A DNA stretch of 64,000 nt from Brevundimonas sp. Leaf363 (lineage in GTDB: Bacteria; Pseudomonadota; Alphaproteobacteria; Caulobacterales; Caulobacteraceae), in assembly GCF_001424025.1 (NCBI RefSeq), contig NZ_LMPZ01000003.1:1-64000 (forward strand), read 5' to 3'. The notes beneath the pieces were generated by a model. The model did not search any database. It was not told the DNA's origin and saw nothing but the letters and a program-made list of their open reading frames with translations. This document shows, in pieces, positions 9,030-18,156 of this stretch; the first letter of the stretch is position 1, and every line of letters begins with the position of its first letter. Position numbers and translations under genes: made by a program.

Positions 9030-9153
9030 TCGTCATCCCGGGGCCGCGCAGCGGAACCCGGGACCCAGGCGACTGGGCTCACGGTGGCGACGGCCAAGTG
9101 GGTACCCAGTCCCCTGGGTTCCGGGTTCGCTCTCTGAGCGCCCCGGAATGACG
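9030..9153. repeat. Palindromic intergenic repeat, family B, copy 2
   Basis: Arms CGTCATCCCGGGGC and GCCCCGGAATGACG with inner GGGACCCAG / CTGGGTTCCGGG. It lies inside the putative liu transcription unit, between the DUF3667 gene and liuD, where a hairpin could stabilise or segment the mRNA. Confidence 0.88.
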
Positions 9154-9161
9154 GTGAAGAG

Positions 9162-10268
9162 CTAGTGCCCCGCCATCTCGTTGAACCCGAGATACAGCCA
9201 CACCGCCGCCAGCAGGCTGAACGTCACGGTCGTCAGCACGAACAGCGCGCTCATCCGCGCCAGCGTCCCGATCGTGCTGCGCTGATACGTCCCCTTCATG
9301 TGCATGAACAGGTGCACCGGCATCAGCAGCACCAGCCCCCACGCCCACCCCCCGACCAGCAGCGACGCCAGGAAGATCACCGTCAGCAGCAGCAGCTGGA
9401 ACGACAGGCTGTGCATCGAGAAGATCAGGTGGTCGAACACGAAGAAGCGCCGGTTGAACGCAAACAGCAGCGTCAGCATCAGCGCCGAGACCGGCAACGC
9501 CAGGATCGCAATCCGGTGGCCCCAGATCTCCAGGATCAAGGCGAAGCGCTCGGGGTCGTCGCGCACCGCCTGGATGCGCGCCTCGGCCCAGTGCTTGAAC
9601 GCGGCCACCCGCGCCGAATCGCCGGGCTCCGACAGATTGACCTCGCCCCGCGCGGCTTGAGCGGCCTTTTCCGCCGCGATCTGATCACTCAGCGACCGGC
9701 CAAACCCGGCGAAGTCGCCGTTGGCCAGGGCGATGGCCGAGGCCTTTTCCTGGGCGCTCATGGTGGGATCGGCCTGGATTTCCGCGATCGCCTCGTCACG
9801 ACCCGTGACCGTCATGCCGTTGGCGCGCGTCTCGACCCCGTGCGCGCCCGCCGCCGCCTCATGCCCCCCCTCGGGCTCATGATGCTTGCCCGCCTTGGAC
9901 GCCAAGTGGCCGGTGAAGAAGGCGACCAGCAGGATCACCAGGAACATCCGGAACGGCGCGACCTGGCTGGCCCGCTTGCCGTCCAGATAGTCGCGCGTCA
10001 GCTGGCCGGGCCGCTTCACCAGCGGCGGAATGGTGCTGAACAGCCGCCCGTCCAGGTGCAGCAGGCTCTCGACCGCCTCGACCAGCAGCTTCCAGCTGGA
10101 CTTGTGGAAGTCCTCCGCCTCCTGCCCGCAGACGTGGCAGTAGGTCCCCTGAAGCTCGGTCGCGCAGTTGGCGCACGGCGTGCCCGGCGGGATCTCCGCG
10201 TGCTTGCGCTTCCAGCTCAGCCAGCCGCCGACAGACGCCAGCCCCGCGGTTTCCAGTTCCCCCGACAT
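9162..10268 (-). CDS. DUF3667 family membrane protein with zinc ribbon
   Basis: A 368-residue protein with an N-terminal zinc-ribbon-like knuckle (Cys32, Cys35, Cys44, Cys47) followed by a short amphipathic region and a first membrane helix near 105-122 (FRMFLVILLVAFFTG). A long polar loop rich in His, Glu and Ala covers about 125-240, and three further membrane helices fill 245-365. This matches the DUF3667 family, of unknown function. It sits 40 nt downstream of the hydratase gene and before liuD, all on one strand, so it is probably co-transcribed with leucine catabolism genes. That may be chance insertion rather than a functional link. Confidence 0.78.
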   Translation of the reverse strand: MSGELETAGLASVGGWLSWKRKHAEIPPGTPCANCATELQGTYCHVCGQEAEDFHKSSWKLLVEAVESLLHLDGRLFSTIPPLVKRPGQLTRDYLDGKRASQVAPFRMFLVILLVAFFTGHLASKAGKHHEPEGGHEAAAGAHGVETRANGMTVTGRDEAIAEIQADPTMSAQEKASAIALANGDFAGFGRSLSDQIAAEKAAQAARGEVNLSEPGDSARVAAFKHWAEARIQAVRDDPERFALILEIWGHRIAILALPVSALMLTLLFAFNRRFFVFDHLIFSMHSLSFQLLLLTVIFLASLLVGGWAWGLVLLMPVHLFMHMKGTYQRSTIGTLARMSALFVLTTVTFSLLAAVWLYLGFNEMAGH

Positions 10269-10308
10269 CTCATCCCCTCAAGACCCGAATCCCCGCGGGT
10301 CGCTGCGG

Positions 10309-11205
10309 CTACTCCGACCAGACCGGCTTGCGCTTGTCCAGAAACGCCCGCACGCCCTCCTGCCCTTCGACCGACACACGCGCCCGCGCGATACGCTTGG
10401 CGGTGTCCTCCATCAGGCCGTGGTCGATGTGTCGCCCCGCCACCTCGTTGACCAGCCGCTTGGCGTCGCCCATCGCGCCGGGCGCATTCACGCTGACGCT
10501 GTCGCTCAGCATCGAGATGAACTCGTCCACCGACCCCTCGGGCAGGATCATGTCGATCAGGCCGGCGTGCGCCGCATAATCGGCGTCGAAGATGTTCGCG
10601 GTCAGGAACAGCTGGCGCGCGCGTCGGGCGCCGACGGCCTCGATCACATAGGGGGCGATGGTCGCCGGGATCAGGCCCAGCTTGACCTCGGAAAAGGCGA
10701 AGCGCGCGCCCTCGACCGCCACCGCCATGTCGCACGCGGCGACCATGCCCGCGCCGCCGCCCATGGCCGATCCCTCGACCAACGCCACCGTCAGCGCCGG
10801 AATGTCCCGCAGCGCCTTCAGCATGTACGCCAGTTGCATCGCGTCGTCGCGATTGTCGCCCTCTGACCAGTCGGCCGCGTCGCGCATCCACCCCAGGTCG
10901 GCGCCGGCGCTGAACGTGCCGCCCGCCCCGCGCAGGAACACCAGCCGCACATGATCGGCGCCGTGCAGCGTCTCGAACGCCTCGCGCAGCGCCGCGATCG
11001 TCGGCCCGTCAAAGGCGTTCTTCTTGGCCGGCCGGTTGATCGTCACGAACACCACGCCGTCGGGCGTGGACCGGATCTGCACCAGGTCGTCGTTCGCATC
11101 CGGCGCCGCGTCGGGCACCAGCGGCTGCGCGATGCTGTTGATCTCCACCGCCTCGGCGTCGGTGACGTCCAGGGCGTTGAGGTCGGATTGGGTGGGATCG
11201 GCCAT
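10309..11205 (-). CDS. liuC: Enoyl-CoA hydratase family, probable methylglutaconyl-CoA hydratase
   Basis: A 298-residue crotonase-fold protein. Core motifs: NRPAKKNAFDG (about 57-67), the oxyanion-hole region FSAGADLGWM and the catalytic region VEGSAMGGGAGMVAACDMAVA. Hydration of 3-methylglutaconyl-CoA is the step after methylcrotonyl-CoA carboxylase, and the gene lies between the two carboxylase subunits, which supports the assignment. An N-terminal extension of about 40 residues (Asp/Ala-rich) precedes the usual crotonase start; the ATG at 11205 has an AGGAG-like site (GGAGACCTCC region) and was kept. Other enoyl-CoA hydratase activities are possible. Confidence 0.8.
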   Translation of the reverse strand: MADPTQSDLNALDVTDAEAVEINSIAQPLVPDAAPDANDDLVQIRSTPDGVVFVTINRPAKKNAFDGPTIAALREAFETLHGADHVRLVFLRGAGGTFSAGADLGWMRDAADWSEGDNRDDAMQLAYMLKALRDIPALTVALVEGSAMGGGAGMVAACDMAVAVEGARFAFSEVKLGLIPATIAPYVIEAVGARRARQLFLTANIFDADYAAHAGLIDMILPEGSVDEFISMLSDSVSVNAPGAMGDAKRLVNEVAGRHIDHGLMEDTAKRIARARVSVEGQEGVRAFLDKRKPVWSE

Positions 11206-11300
11206 GGAGGTCTCCTTCGCGTGGGCCCCTATAACGCGCCAGGCGCCGAACGGACATGGCGCTGAAGGGACATGGCGCCGCTGCGGACGCCTCCGTCATT

Positions 11301-11447
11301 CGTCATTCCGGGGCTGCGCAGCAGAACCCGGACCCGAAGGGCGGCGCGAAGCGTCGACCCAGGAGGTCACGCACCACCGTCAACGCCGCCCCGTCGCATC
11401 CAATCTCCTGGGTTCCGGGCTCGCTCTGCGAGCGCCCTGGAATGACG
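11301..11447. repeat. Palindromic intergenic repeat, family B, copy 3
   Basis: Arms CGTCATTCCGGGGC and GCCCTGGAATGACG. The core is longer than in other copies because of an inserted GGGCGGCGCGAAGCGTCGACC block, also found in copy 9. It lies between liuC and liuB. Confidence 0.87.
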
Positions 11448-11464
11448 AAACGAAACGTCGGCCC

Positions 11465-13072
11465 TCACATCCGGAACACGCCGAAGGTGGTCTCCGGGAT
11501 CGGCGCGTTCAGCGACGCGCTGATGGCCAGCCCCAGGACATCCCGCGTCTGCGCCGGGTCGATCACCCCGTCGTCCCACAGCCGCGCCGTGGCGTAGAAT
11601 GGATTGCCCTCGTCCTCGTACTTCTGGCGGATCGGCGCCTTGAAGGCCTCGGCTTCCTCGGGCGACCACTTGCCGGCGTCGCGGTGGACCGTGGCTAGCA
11701 CGGACGCCGCCTGCTCCCCGCCCATCACGCCGATGCGGCTGTTCGGCCAGGTGAACAGGAAGCGCGGCGAATAGGCCCGCCCGCACATGCCGTAGTTGCC
11801 GGCGCCGAAGCTGCCGCCGATCAGCACCGTGAACTTCGGCACCTCCGCCGACGCCACCGCCGTCACTAGCTTGGCGCCATGCTTGGCGATGCCCTCGGCC
11901 TCGTACTTGCCGCCGACCATGAAGCCCGAAATGTTCTGCAGGAACAGCAGCGGAATCTTCCGCTTGCAGGCCAGCTCGATGAAGTGCGCCCCCTTCTGCG
12001 CGCTCTCCGAGAACAGCACGCCGTTGTTGGCCAGGATCGCCACCGGATAGCCCCAGATGCGGGCGAACCCGCACACCAGGCTGGACCCGTAATCCCGCTT
12101 GAAGGCGTCGAACTCCGACCCGTCCACCAGCCGCGCGATCACCTCGTGCACGTCATAGGGCGCGCGCACGTCCTCGGGCACGACGCCGTACAGCTCCTCG
12201 GTGGCAAAGGCCGGCGGACGCGGCTCGCGCACGTCCATATCGACGCGCTTGACCGTATTCAGATTGGCCACGATGGACCGCACGATCTCCAGCGCGTGTT
12301 CGTCATTCTCGGCCACATGGTCGACCACGCCGCTGCGTCGCCCGTGGGTGTCCGAGCCGCCCAGATCCTCGGCCGAGATCACCTCGCCCGTCGCCGCCTG
12401 CACCAGCGGCGGTCCGGCCAGGAAGATGGCCCCCTGATTGCGCACGATCACCGTCTCGTCCGACATGGCCGGCACATAGGCCCCGCCCGCCGTCGACAGG
12501 CCCATGACGCAGGCGATCTGGGGGATGCCCGCCGCGCTCATCCGCGCCTGGTTGAAGAAGATGCGCCCGAAATGCTCGCGGTCAGGAAACACCTCGGCCT
12601 GGTGCGGCAGGTTCGCCCCGCCGGAATCGACCAGATAGACGCACGGCAAGCGGTTCTGCTGGGCGATCTCCTGCGCCCGCAGATGCTTCTTCACCGTCAG
12701 CGGAAAGTATGCCCCGCCCTTCACCGTCGGGTCGTTGCAGACGATCATGACCTCGCGGCCCGATACCCGGCCGATGCCGCAGATCAGCCCGGCGCCCGGC
12801 GCGCCCTCTGGATCGCGCGCATCGCCATACATTCCGTTCGCCGCCAGCTGGCCGATCTCCAGAAAGGGCGAGCCGGGGTCCACCAAGCGCTCGACCCGGT
12901 CGCGCGGCAACAGCTTGCCGCGCCCGACGTGCCGCTCCCGCGACGCCTCCGACCCGCCCAGCGCCGCCTGCGCCACCCGCGCGCGCAGATCCTCGGCCAG
13001 GGCCCGGTTGTGTTCCGCCAGGCGTTTGAAGGTCGGGCTTTGGGCGTCCACCGCCGAGGTCAGCTTGGGCAT
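11465..13072 (-). CDS. liuB: Methylcrotonyl-CoA carboxylase, carboxyltransferase (beta) subunit
   Basis: A 535-residue carboxyltransferase of the acyl-CoA carboxylase beta family. It transfers the carboxyl group from biotin on the alpha subunit to 3-methylcrotonyl-CoA. Features include the N-terminal crotonase half with [17 protein letters not shown], the acyl-CoA pocket [17 protein letters not shown], and the C-terminal half with [13 protein letters not shown] and [16 protein letters not shown]. These are hallmark MCC-beta strings, distinct from propionyl-CoA carboxylase. Length matches MccB/LiuB (about 535). It is probably the first gene of the liuB-liuC-DUF3667-liuD unit and is divergent from the patatin gene. 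No LiuR-type regulator gene is visible nearby. Confidence 0.93.
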   Translation of the reverse strand: MPKLTSAVDAQSPTFKRLAEHNRALAEDLRARVAQAALGGSEASRERHVGRGKLLPRDRVERLVDPGSPFLEIGQLAANGMYGDARDPEGAPGAGLICGIGRVSGREVMIVCNDPTVKGGAYFPLTVKKHLRAQEIAQQNRLPCVYLVDSGGANLPHQAEVFPDREHFGRIFFNQARMSAAGIPQIACVMGLSTAGGAYVPAMSDETVIVRNQGAIFLAGPPLVQAATGEVISAEDLGGSDTHGRRSGVVDHVAENDEHALEIVRSIVANLNTVKRVDMDVREPRPPAFATEELYGVVPEDVRAPYDVHEVIARLVDGSEFDAFKRDYGSSLVCGFARIWGYPVAILANNGVLFSESAQKGAHFIELACKRKIPLLFLQNISGFMVGGKYEAEGIAKHGAKLVTAVASAEVPKFTVLIGGSFGAGNYGMCGRAYSPRFLFTWPNSRIGVMGGEQAASVLATVHRDAGKWSPEEAEAFKAPIRQKYEDEGNPFYATARLWDDGVIDPAQTRDVLGLAISASLNAPIPETTFGVFRM

Positions 13073-13177
13073 CCCGTCCGTTTAGGAGGCTTCGCGCACG
13101 CCGGGAACCCCGCAGTCGGCTGACGTGCTTTGCATCCCCCCTTGCCAAGCGTCGCCGTCAGGCGAAAACAGGCGTCA

Positions 13178-14929
13178 GTGACTGTCACCCGATCCGACAC
13201 ATTGGAAGCCGCCCTGGCGCGGGTCTTCGAAGGCCCGCTCGTGGACCGGGCCAGCTGGTTCGCGCTGACGGGCGGCGAGCCCCTGTTCGCGCGCGGCGAC
13301 CCGGCCGACACCCTGTACCTGCTGCGCTCCGGCCGCCTGGGCGTCTATCGCCCGGATGAGGCGGACCGCCCGCACCTGCTCGGCGTCGTCCGACCGGGCG
13401 AGCCGGTGGGGGAAATGGCTCTGCTGGCCGGCACCGCCCACACCGCCACCGTCGTCGCCCTGCGCGACAGCGAGATCCTGGCCCTCCCCCGCGACGCCTT
13501 CTTCGAGGCCGCCCGGCACGAGCCGGACCTGATGGTCGAGCTGTCGCGCCTCATGATCCTGCGCGCCCGCGACGATCGCGCCGGTTCGGCCGAGCCCAGC
13601 GTCTTCGGCTTCGTCGCCGTACGCCCCCGCCCCATCCGCGCCTTCGTCGAGCGAATCGCCGCCGCCGTCATCGCCTCGGGCTTCACCTGCCAGGTGATCG
13701 ACCATTCCGCCCTGTCGTCGGCCGCCGAATGGTTCTCGCGCGTCGAGGACAGCCACGACTACGTCCTCTATGTCGCCGAGCAGGACGAACCCGCCTGGGC
13801 CAGTCTGTGCGCGCGCCAGGTCGACCGGCTGTTCCTGGTCGGCAACGCCCTGCTGACGCCCCCGTCCAACCTCGACTATCGCCGCGGCCGCTCGGACGAG
13901 GTCGATCCCGTCGACCTGATCCTGCTGCGCGACCCGCGCATGCGGTCGCCGGCCAACACCCGCGTCTGGCTGGACGCCGTCAATCCGGGCCGCTGGTTCC
14001 ACGCGGTCGAGGGCGCGGCCGGCGACGCCCAGCGGATGGCGCGGATCATCACCGGCTCGTCGGTCGGCGTGGTGCTGTCCGGCGGCGGCGCCCGCGCCTA
14101 CGCCCACATCGGCGTTCTGCGCGCCCTGCACCAGGCGAACGTGCCGCTCGACTTCATCGGCGGCTCCTCGATGGGCGCCGTCATCGGCGTGGGCCCGGCC
14201 CTGGGCTGGGGCGACGACGAGCTGGAGCGCCAGATGAAGCGCGCCTTCGTCCAGTCCGACCCCCTGTCCGACCTGGCCTTTCCGATGATCGCCATGACCC
14301 GCGCCGGCAAGGTCGCGCGCCTGCTGGAGGCCGCTTACGGCGACATCGACATGGCCGACCTGGCCATTCCCTTTTTCGCCGTCTCGTCCAACCTGACCAC
14401 GGGCGGGATCGAGGTCCACCGGCGCGGTCTGCTGCGCCGGGCCATGCGCGCCACCATCTCCATTCCCGGCGTCATGCCGCCGGTCGTCATGGACGGCCAG
14501 GTGCTGGTCGACGGTGCGGTGCTGAAGAACTTCCCCACCGACGTCATGCGCCGCCTCAACCGCGGCCCCATCGTCGGCAGCGACATGAGCCAGGCGCGCG
14601 GCGTCGATCCCAAGACGCTGGAAAACCCGCCGTCATGGCTGAAATGGATCATCTCGGGCGCCTGGAAGAAGGGTCCGCCGATCGTCAGCATCCTGATGCG
14701 CGCCGCCACCATCACGACGGACGCAGAGCTGGACCGTTCGCGCGCGGACACCGACCTGCTCATCCTGCCCCAGCCCGAGGGCATGGATATCCGCGACTGG
14801 AAATCCTACGACATCCCCGTCGCGGCGGGCTACGCGGCGGCCAACGAGGCCCTGGGCGCGCTGGACCGCCCCGTCGAGGCCCTCCGGCGCGCGCCCAAGG
14901 AAGCGGCGGAAAAGACGGAAGCGGCCTGA
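13178..14929 (+). CDS. Patatin-like phospholipase with N-terminal cyclic-nucleotide-binding domain
   Basis: A 583-residue protein of the neuropathy-target-esterase type. Residues 15-120 form a cNMP-binding beta-roll (GEPLFARGDPADTLYLL, then GEPVGEMALLAGTAHTATVVAL). A linker follows, and the patatin domain begins near residue 300 with GVVLSGGGARAYAHIGVLRAL. The nucleophile elbow is GGSSMG and the catalytic Asp lies in VDGAVLKNFP. It probably hydrolyses phospholipid or lysophospholipid esters at the membrane, perhaps gated by a cyclic nucleotide. The GTG at 13178 was chosen because the longer TTG start at 13130 has no ribosome-binding site; this choice is uncertain. Confidence 0.88.
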   Translation: MTVTRSDTLEAALARVFEGPLVDRASWFALTGGEPLFARGDPADTLYLLRSGRLGVYRPDEADRPHLLGVVRPGEPVGEMALLAGTAHTATVVALRDSEILALPRDAFFEAARHEPDLMVELSRLMILRARDDRAGSAEPSVFGFVAVRPRPIRAFVERIAAAVIASGFTCQVIDHSALSSAAEWFSRVEDSHDYVLYVAEQDEPAWASLCARQVDRLFLVGNALLTPPSNLDYRRGRSDEVDPVDLILLRDPRMRSPANTRVWLDAVNPGRWFHAVEGAAGDAQRMARIITGSSVGVVLSGGGARAYAHIGVLRALHQANVPLDFIGGSSMGAVIGVGPALGWGDDELERQMKRAFVQSDPLSDLAFPMIAMTRAGKVARLLEAAYGDIDMADLAIPFFAVSSNLTTGGIEVHRRGLLRRAMRATISIPGVMPPVVMDGQVLVDGAVLKNFPTDVMRRLNRGPIVGSDMSQARGVDPKTLENPPSWLKWIISGAWKKGPPIVSILMRAATITTDAELDRSRADTDLLILPQPEGMDIRDWKSYDIPVAAGYAAANEALGALDRPVEALRRAPKEAAEKTEAA

Positions 14930-14937
14930 CGTCGCCC

Positions 14938-15061
14938 TTCGTTATCCCGGGGCGCTTGCAGTGAACACGGGACCCAGGCGACCGGCCGCACGCGCCGCGA
15001 CCTCCACCGCTCGAAATGACCACCTCGGTTCCGGGTTCTGCGCCTCGGCTCCCGAATGACG
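14938..15061. repeat. Palindromic intergenic repeat, family B, copy 4 (diverged)
   Basis: Left arm TCGTTATCCCGGGGCGCTTGCA and right arm GGTTCCGGGTTCTGCGCCTCGG...CGAATGACGG; arms are diverged from the consensus but the GGGACCCAGG / GGTTCCGGG core is retained. Confidence 0.75.
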
Positions 15062-15107
15062 GAAGGGCGCGCGTCCAAGAACGGCGGAATCGGCCTGGTG
15101 CCCGCCC

Positions 15108-15232
15108 TCGTCATCCCGGGGCGCTCGCAGAGCGAACCCGGGACCCAGGCGACGGGCTGCCCGCGTCGCCACATCCACCGTTTGAAATGACCACCTCGGT
15201 TCCGGGTTCTGCGCCGCAACCCCGGAAAGACG
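15108..15232. repeat. Palindromic intergenic repeat, family B, copy 5
   Basis: Left arm CTCGTCATCCCGGGGCGCTCG, core CGAACCCGGGACCCAGGCGAC, right arm GGTTCCGGGTTCTGCGCCGC and CCCCGGAAAGACGG. It is in tandem with copy 4. Confidence 0.8.
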
Positions 15233-15260
15233 GGAGGAGAAAAACCGCACACCCGTTTCT

Positions 15261-15387
15261 CGTCGTCCTCGGACTTGATCCGAGGACCCGGCCGTCCGAT
15301 GCGCGATCGACGAAGGCCGAGCCGCCGCGCTTTCAGCCATCCGCGCCCAGCACGCCCACAGCTGATCCTCGGATCGAGGACGACGAC
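15261..15387. repeat. Palindromic repeat, family E
   Basis: Arms CGTCGTCCTCGGACTTGATCC and GATCCTCGGATCGAGGACGACG, with an additional hairpin GGACTTGATCCGAGGACC in the left arm. One copy was seen in the window. Confidence 0.7.
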
Positions 15388-15454
15388 CCCGGCGATGGGC
15401 GATGTGCGATTTTCAGATGAACCCGCTCCGGCCACTCGAAGGGCCGCGAGCGAA

Positions 15455-15531
15455 TGGTACCGCCTCTCAGGCTTGAACTGAGGACCTCCGGTTCCACAAA
15501 CCGGCGCTCTAACCAACTGAGCTAAGGCGGC
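15455..15531 (-). tRNA. tRNA-His (anticodon GTG)
   Basis: The reverse complement runs GCCGCCTTAGCTC to GAGGCGGTACCA. The anticodon loop TTGTGGA gives anticodon GTG. The discriminator (position 73) is A rather than the near-universal C, and position 1:72 is a G-U pair. This is the known loss of the G-1:C73 identity element in a clade of alphaproteobacteria. CCA is encoded. Confidence 0.95.
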
Positions 15532-15612
15532 CCGCTCTCGCGAGACGCGTCCTCTAACGGCGTCGCCGCGACGGGACAAGCAAAAAGCCCGGACGCCTGG
15601 CCCGCAGACAAG

Positions 15613-15644
15613 AAAAAACCGCCCGGGATCGCTCCCGGGCGGTT
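15613..15644 (-). terminator. Rho-independent terminator of the exbB-exbD-tonB operon
   Basis: On the minus strand an 11-bp perfect stem, AACCGCCCGGG (5' arm) / CCCGGGCGGTT (3' arm), closes a 6-nt loop and runs into TTTTTT. It starts about 25 nt after the tonB stop codon. Confidence 0.92.
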
Positions 15645-15669
15645 CTGTCTTTGCGACGGTGTGTTCGAC

Positions 15670-16389
15670 CTACTGGAGGCGGAACCGGACCGTGAAGCGG
15701 GCGCGACCACCTTGGGCCACACCATCGACCGTGCTCGGCGCGAACCGGGCCTGGCGAGCGCCCCGCAGAGCGGCCTGGCCGAAGCCGGCGCCCGCAGGAT
15801 CCTCGGACACGACCTCACAGTTCTGCGCCGCGCCGTTCGGGGCGACCGTGCAGACCAGGGTGGCCGAGCCGGCTTCGATACCGCGGCTCTGCGCGCGTTC
15901 CGGGAAGTCGGCCGTCGGCCGGCGAGCCCAGTCCACGTTGGTGATCACCGAGGGCCGCGGCGGAGCCGGCGGAGCCGGCGGCGGCGGAGGCCCGGGGACG
16001 ATGACCGGGGGACCGACGTATTCCTGACGGTCTTCCTTCTTCGTCGGCTCGATGTTCACCGTCACCGGAGGCGGCTGGACCGGCGAGACCATGGGCTCGC
16101 GGACCTGAAGCTTCGGCGGCGGAGGCGTGTCCGGCGGCGGCGGAGGCGGCGGCGGCGGGGGCGGAGGCGGCGGAATGGGTTCCACCAGCTCCACGTCCAC
16201 GGCGTCATCCGTGTAGTCCATCACCCGGAGCTTGAACTTGGCGCTCTGGAGATAGAACAGCAGGATGGCGAAGAGGATCGAGACGACGAGCAGGCTGAGG
16301 AGCCAGACGCCGATCGACACGCCCATGAAGCCCTTTTTACGCGGGGCGTCATACCGACTGCGGTGATATTCGACGGGTGTATCTGTCAT
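15670..16389 (-). CDS. tonB: TonB-family energy transducer
   Basis: A 239-residue inner-membrane-anchored periplasmic protein that couples the ExbB/ExbD proton channel to TonB-dependent outer-membrane receptors. A single membrane helix lies at about 27-47 (VWLLSLLVVSILFAILLFYL). It is followed by a periplasmic rod with a run of about sixteen prolines near residues 74-90 and further PPP/PAPPAPP stretches to about 145. The C-terminal TonB domain (about 155-239) has ERAQSRGIEAGSATLVCTV and the closing FAPSTVDGVAQGGRARFTVRF. It is the last gene of exbB-exbD-tonB and is followed by a strong terminator. Confidence 0.93.
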   Translation of the reverse strand: MTDTPVEYHRSRYDAPRKKGFMGVSIGVWLLSLLVVSILFAILLFYLQSAKFKLRVMDYTDDAVDVELVEPIPPPPPPPPPPPPPPDTPPPPKLQVREPMVSPVQPPPVTVNIEPTKKEDRQEYVGPPVIVPGPPPPPAPPAPPRPSVITNVDWARRPTADFPERAQSRGIEAGSATLVCTVAPNGAAQNCEVVSEDPAGAGFGQAALRGARQARFAPSTVDGVAQGGRARFTVRFRLQ

Positions 16390-16408
16390 GTGATGTCCCG
16401 TTTCCTAC

Positions 16409-16846
16409 TCACTGCGGAGCCTTGTCTTCACCAACCAGGGCCACGCTGTAGAAGCCGGCGTCCTGCAGAGCGTTCATCGTCTGCATGAAGTCGCCGTAGC
16501 GCGTGTTCTGGTCGGCTCGGATGAAGATCCGTTCCTTCGAGGGATCCCGTGCGCCGATCGCCGCATTGAGCTCGCTGCCCAGGCTACCGAAGCTGGTCTC
16601 ATAGTCCCCGATATAGACCCGGCCTTCCGTGTTGATCGAGATGAACACGGGCTTGGGCGGGTTTTCGGTCGGCTTGGTGGCCGCAACTGGAAGCGTCACT
16701 TCCACCGACACAGTCGCCACCGCAGAGGCGACCATGAAGATGATGAGCAGAACCAGCATGATATCAACGAAAGGCGTTACGTTGATCTCTGCGTTCGCCT
16801 CGACGTGATACTTCCCGCCGCCGCCAGAGTCGAGTTTGGCGGCCAT
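16409..16846 (-). CDS. exbD: Biopolymer transport protein ExbD
   Basis: A 145-residue ExbD/TolR-family protein. The N-terminus has EINVTPFVDIMLVLLIIFMV, containing the essential membrane aspartate in VDIML, a single membrane helix (about 22-44) and a periplasmic C-terminal domain. With ExbB it forms the proton-conducting stator that energises TonB. It lies 5 nt downstream of exbB and 19 nt upstream of tonB on the same strand, so it is the middle gene of the operon. The local gene order favours ExbD over TolR. Confidence 0.95.
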   Translation of the reverse strand: MAAKLDSGGGGKYHVEANAEINVTPFVDIMLVLLIIFMVASAVATVSVEVTLPVAATKPTENPPKPVFISINTEGRVYIGDYETSFGSLGSELNAAIGARDPSKERIFIRADQNTRYGDFMQTMNALQDAGFYSVALVGEDKAPQ

Positions 16847-16851
16847 GGGTC

Positions 16852-17739
16852 TTACGCCCCCTTGTCGAGCTGACGCGAGATGGCGTTCAGCAGTTCAGCG
16901 GCGAAACCGTCCGAACGGGTGCCGTAAGCGGCGATGCGGGTGTTGAAGTAGTTGTAGAACACCACCGACGGGATAGCGGCGAACAGGCCGATACCGGTCG
17001 CCAGCAGGGCCTCGGCGATGCCGGGGGCCACGGCGGCCAGGTTGGTCGTGTTCGATTCCACGATCCCGATGAACGAGTTCATGATGCCGTACACGGTGCC
17101 GAACAGACCGACGAACGGACCGGTCGAGCCGACCGAGGCCAGGAACTGCTGGCCGCCCGAGAGGCGCTTGGCCAGACCCGATTGAACGGCGGCGACGGCG
17201 GCCTGGGCGCGGTTCAGCGCCGAGTCGCGGTGATCGCCGGTGACCGACAGACCGGCCTGGCGGGACAGTTCGATTTCTTCGGTCGCCGCGGCGGCCATGT
17301 CGGCCAGCGGGTTGCCGTCGAATTCGTCCGAGGTCGCCACGCGGCGCATGTCCGCGATGGTGCGGGTGCCGCGGAAGGCTTCCAGGAACTGGTCGGTCTT
17401 GCGGTTCAGGCCGCCGAACTCGAACAGCTTGATGAGCAGCAGGGTCCAGGAGAAGACCGAAGCCAGCAGCAGGCCGATCATCACGACCTTAACGACCAGG
17501 GTCGCTTCCATGAACATGGAGATCGGGGTGATGGAGCCGTGCGAGGCGGCCGGGGCTTCTTCCGCCGGAGCGGCTTCAGCGGCCGGAGCCGGGGTCGGAG
17601 CCGCGGTGTCAACCGGGGCGGCGGTGGTGGCCGTGGCCGGAGCCGGCGCAGCCGGATCCTGGGCCAGGGCCGGCGAGCTCGCCATCAGGACGGCGGCGCC
17701 GGCCATGGCGAGGAGGATGTTCTTCTTGCTGTCGAGCAT
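16852..17739 (-). CDS. exbB: ExbB/TolQ family proton channel subunit with cleavable leader
   Basis: A 295-residue MotA/TolQ/ExbB-domain protein. The start MLDSKKNILLAMAGAAV was chosen because it opens a signal peptide (cleavage after SSPALAQ, about residue 27); the longer in-frame extension lies in upstream DNA. Residues 28-75 are Ala/Pro-rich periplasmic linker. Three membrane helices follow: about 88-110 (VVKVVMIGLLLASVFSWTLL), about 200-225 (FLASVGSTGPFVGLFGTVYG) and about 245-270. The STGPFVGLFGTVWG-like motif is diagnostic. It is the first gene of exbB-exbD-tonB and makes the pentameric proton channel in the inner membrane. Confidence 0.93.
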   Translation of the reverse strand: MLDSKKNILLAMAGAAVLMASSPALAQDPAAPAPATATTAAPVDTAAPTPAPAAEAAPAEEAPAASHGSITPISMFMEATLVVKVVMIGLLLASVFSWTLLLIKLFEFGGLNRKTDQFLEAFRGTRTIADMRRVATSDEFDGNPLADMAAAATEEIELSRQAGLSVTGDHRDSALNRAQAAVAAVQSGLAKRLSGGQQFLASVGSTGPFVGLFGTVYGIMNSFIGIVESNTTNLAAVAPGIAEALLATGIGLFAAIPSVVFYNYFNTRIAAYGTRSDGFAAELLNAISRQLDKGA

Positions 17740-18156
17740 TGTTCGCCAGTTCCTGCTTGGTCTGACCATGAGAAGCGAGGCCCCGGCGGAGCCCCCGTGA
17801 AAGTCTGACGTCGATCGGGGGCCAGAGGGGCCCGTCTCGACGAAACGCCGTCCTACCTGACCCGTTGCCAGAACGGAAACAAGACGTGAAATCGAAGATG
17901 CTTCGAGAACACGTCTCGTCGCAGTCCGGTCCACGCGGAAGAAGGCGGTCAAGCTCTCTTGGCGGCTGGACTTGGGAGCGTCAAGCAAGAACACGGCCTT
18001 TTCGCCCGAACGGGGAAAGCCATGCCCCACTCCGGCCGAACGGCGAGAGAAAACGGCGTTTTCGTGAAGCTTGACCGCAGGAAATGCGACAATCTTGCGC
18101 GGGAACCGCGGCAGAGGCCTGTCACTGTCGGGAACCGGACGGAGCCGGCGGCGGGA
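17740..18156. other. Long upstream region of exbB, no gene recognised
   Basis: About 417 bases between exbB and tRNA-Phe have no convincing coding region. A minus-strand TTGACCGCC (17952-17944) resembles a Caulobacterales -35 element and could drive exbB, but I see no good -10 at the right spacing. No palindromic repeat family is present here and I see no Fur-box-like sequence. Confidence 0.4.

Larger units (their letters stand above)
14930..15454. other. Gene-free stretch made of three palindromic repeats
   Basis: No credible coding region is visible. The 525 bases between the patatin stop and tRNA-His hold two family B repeats and one family E repeat in tandem, with short spacers. Confidence 0.8.
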
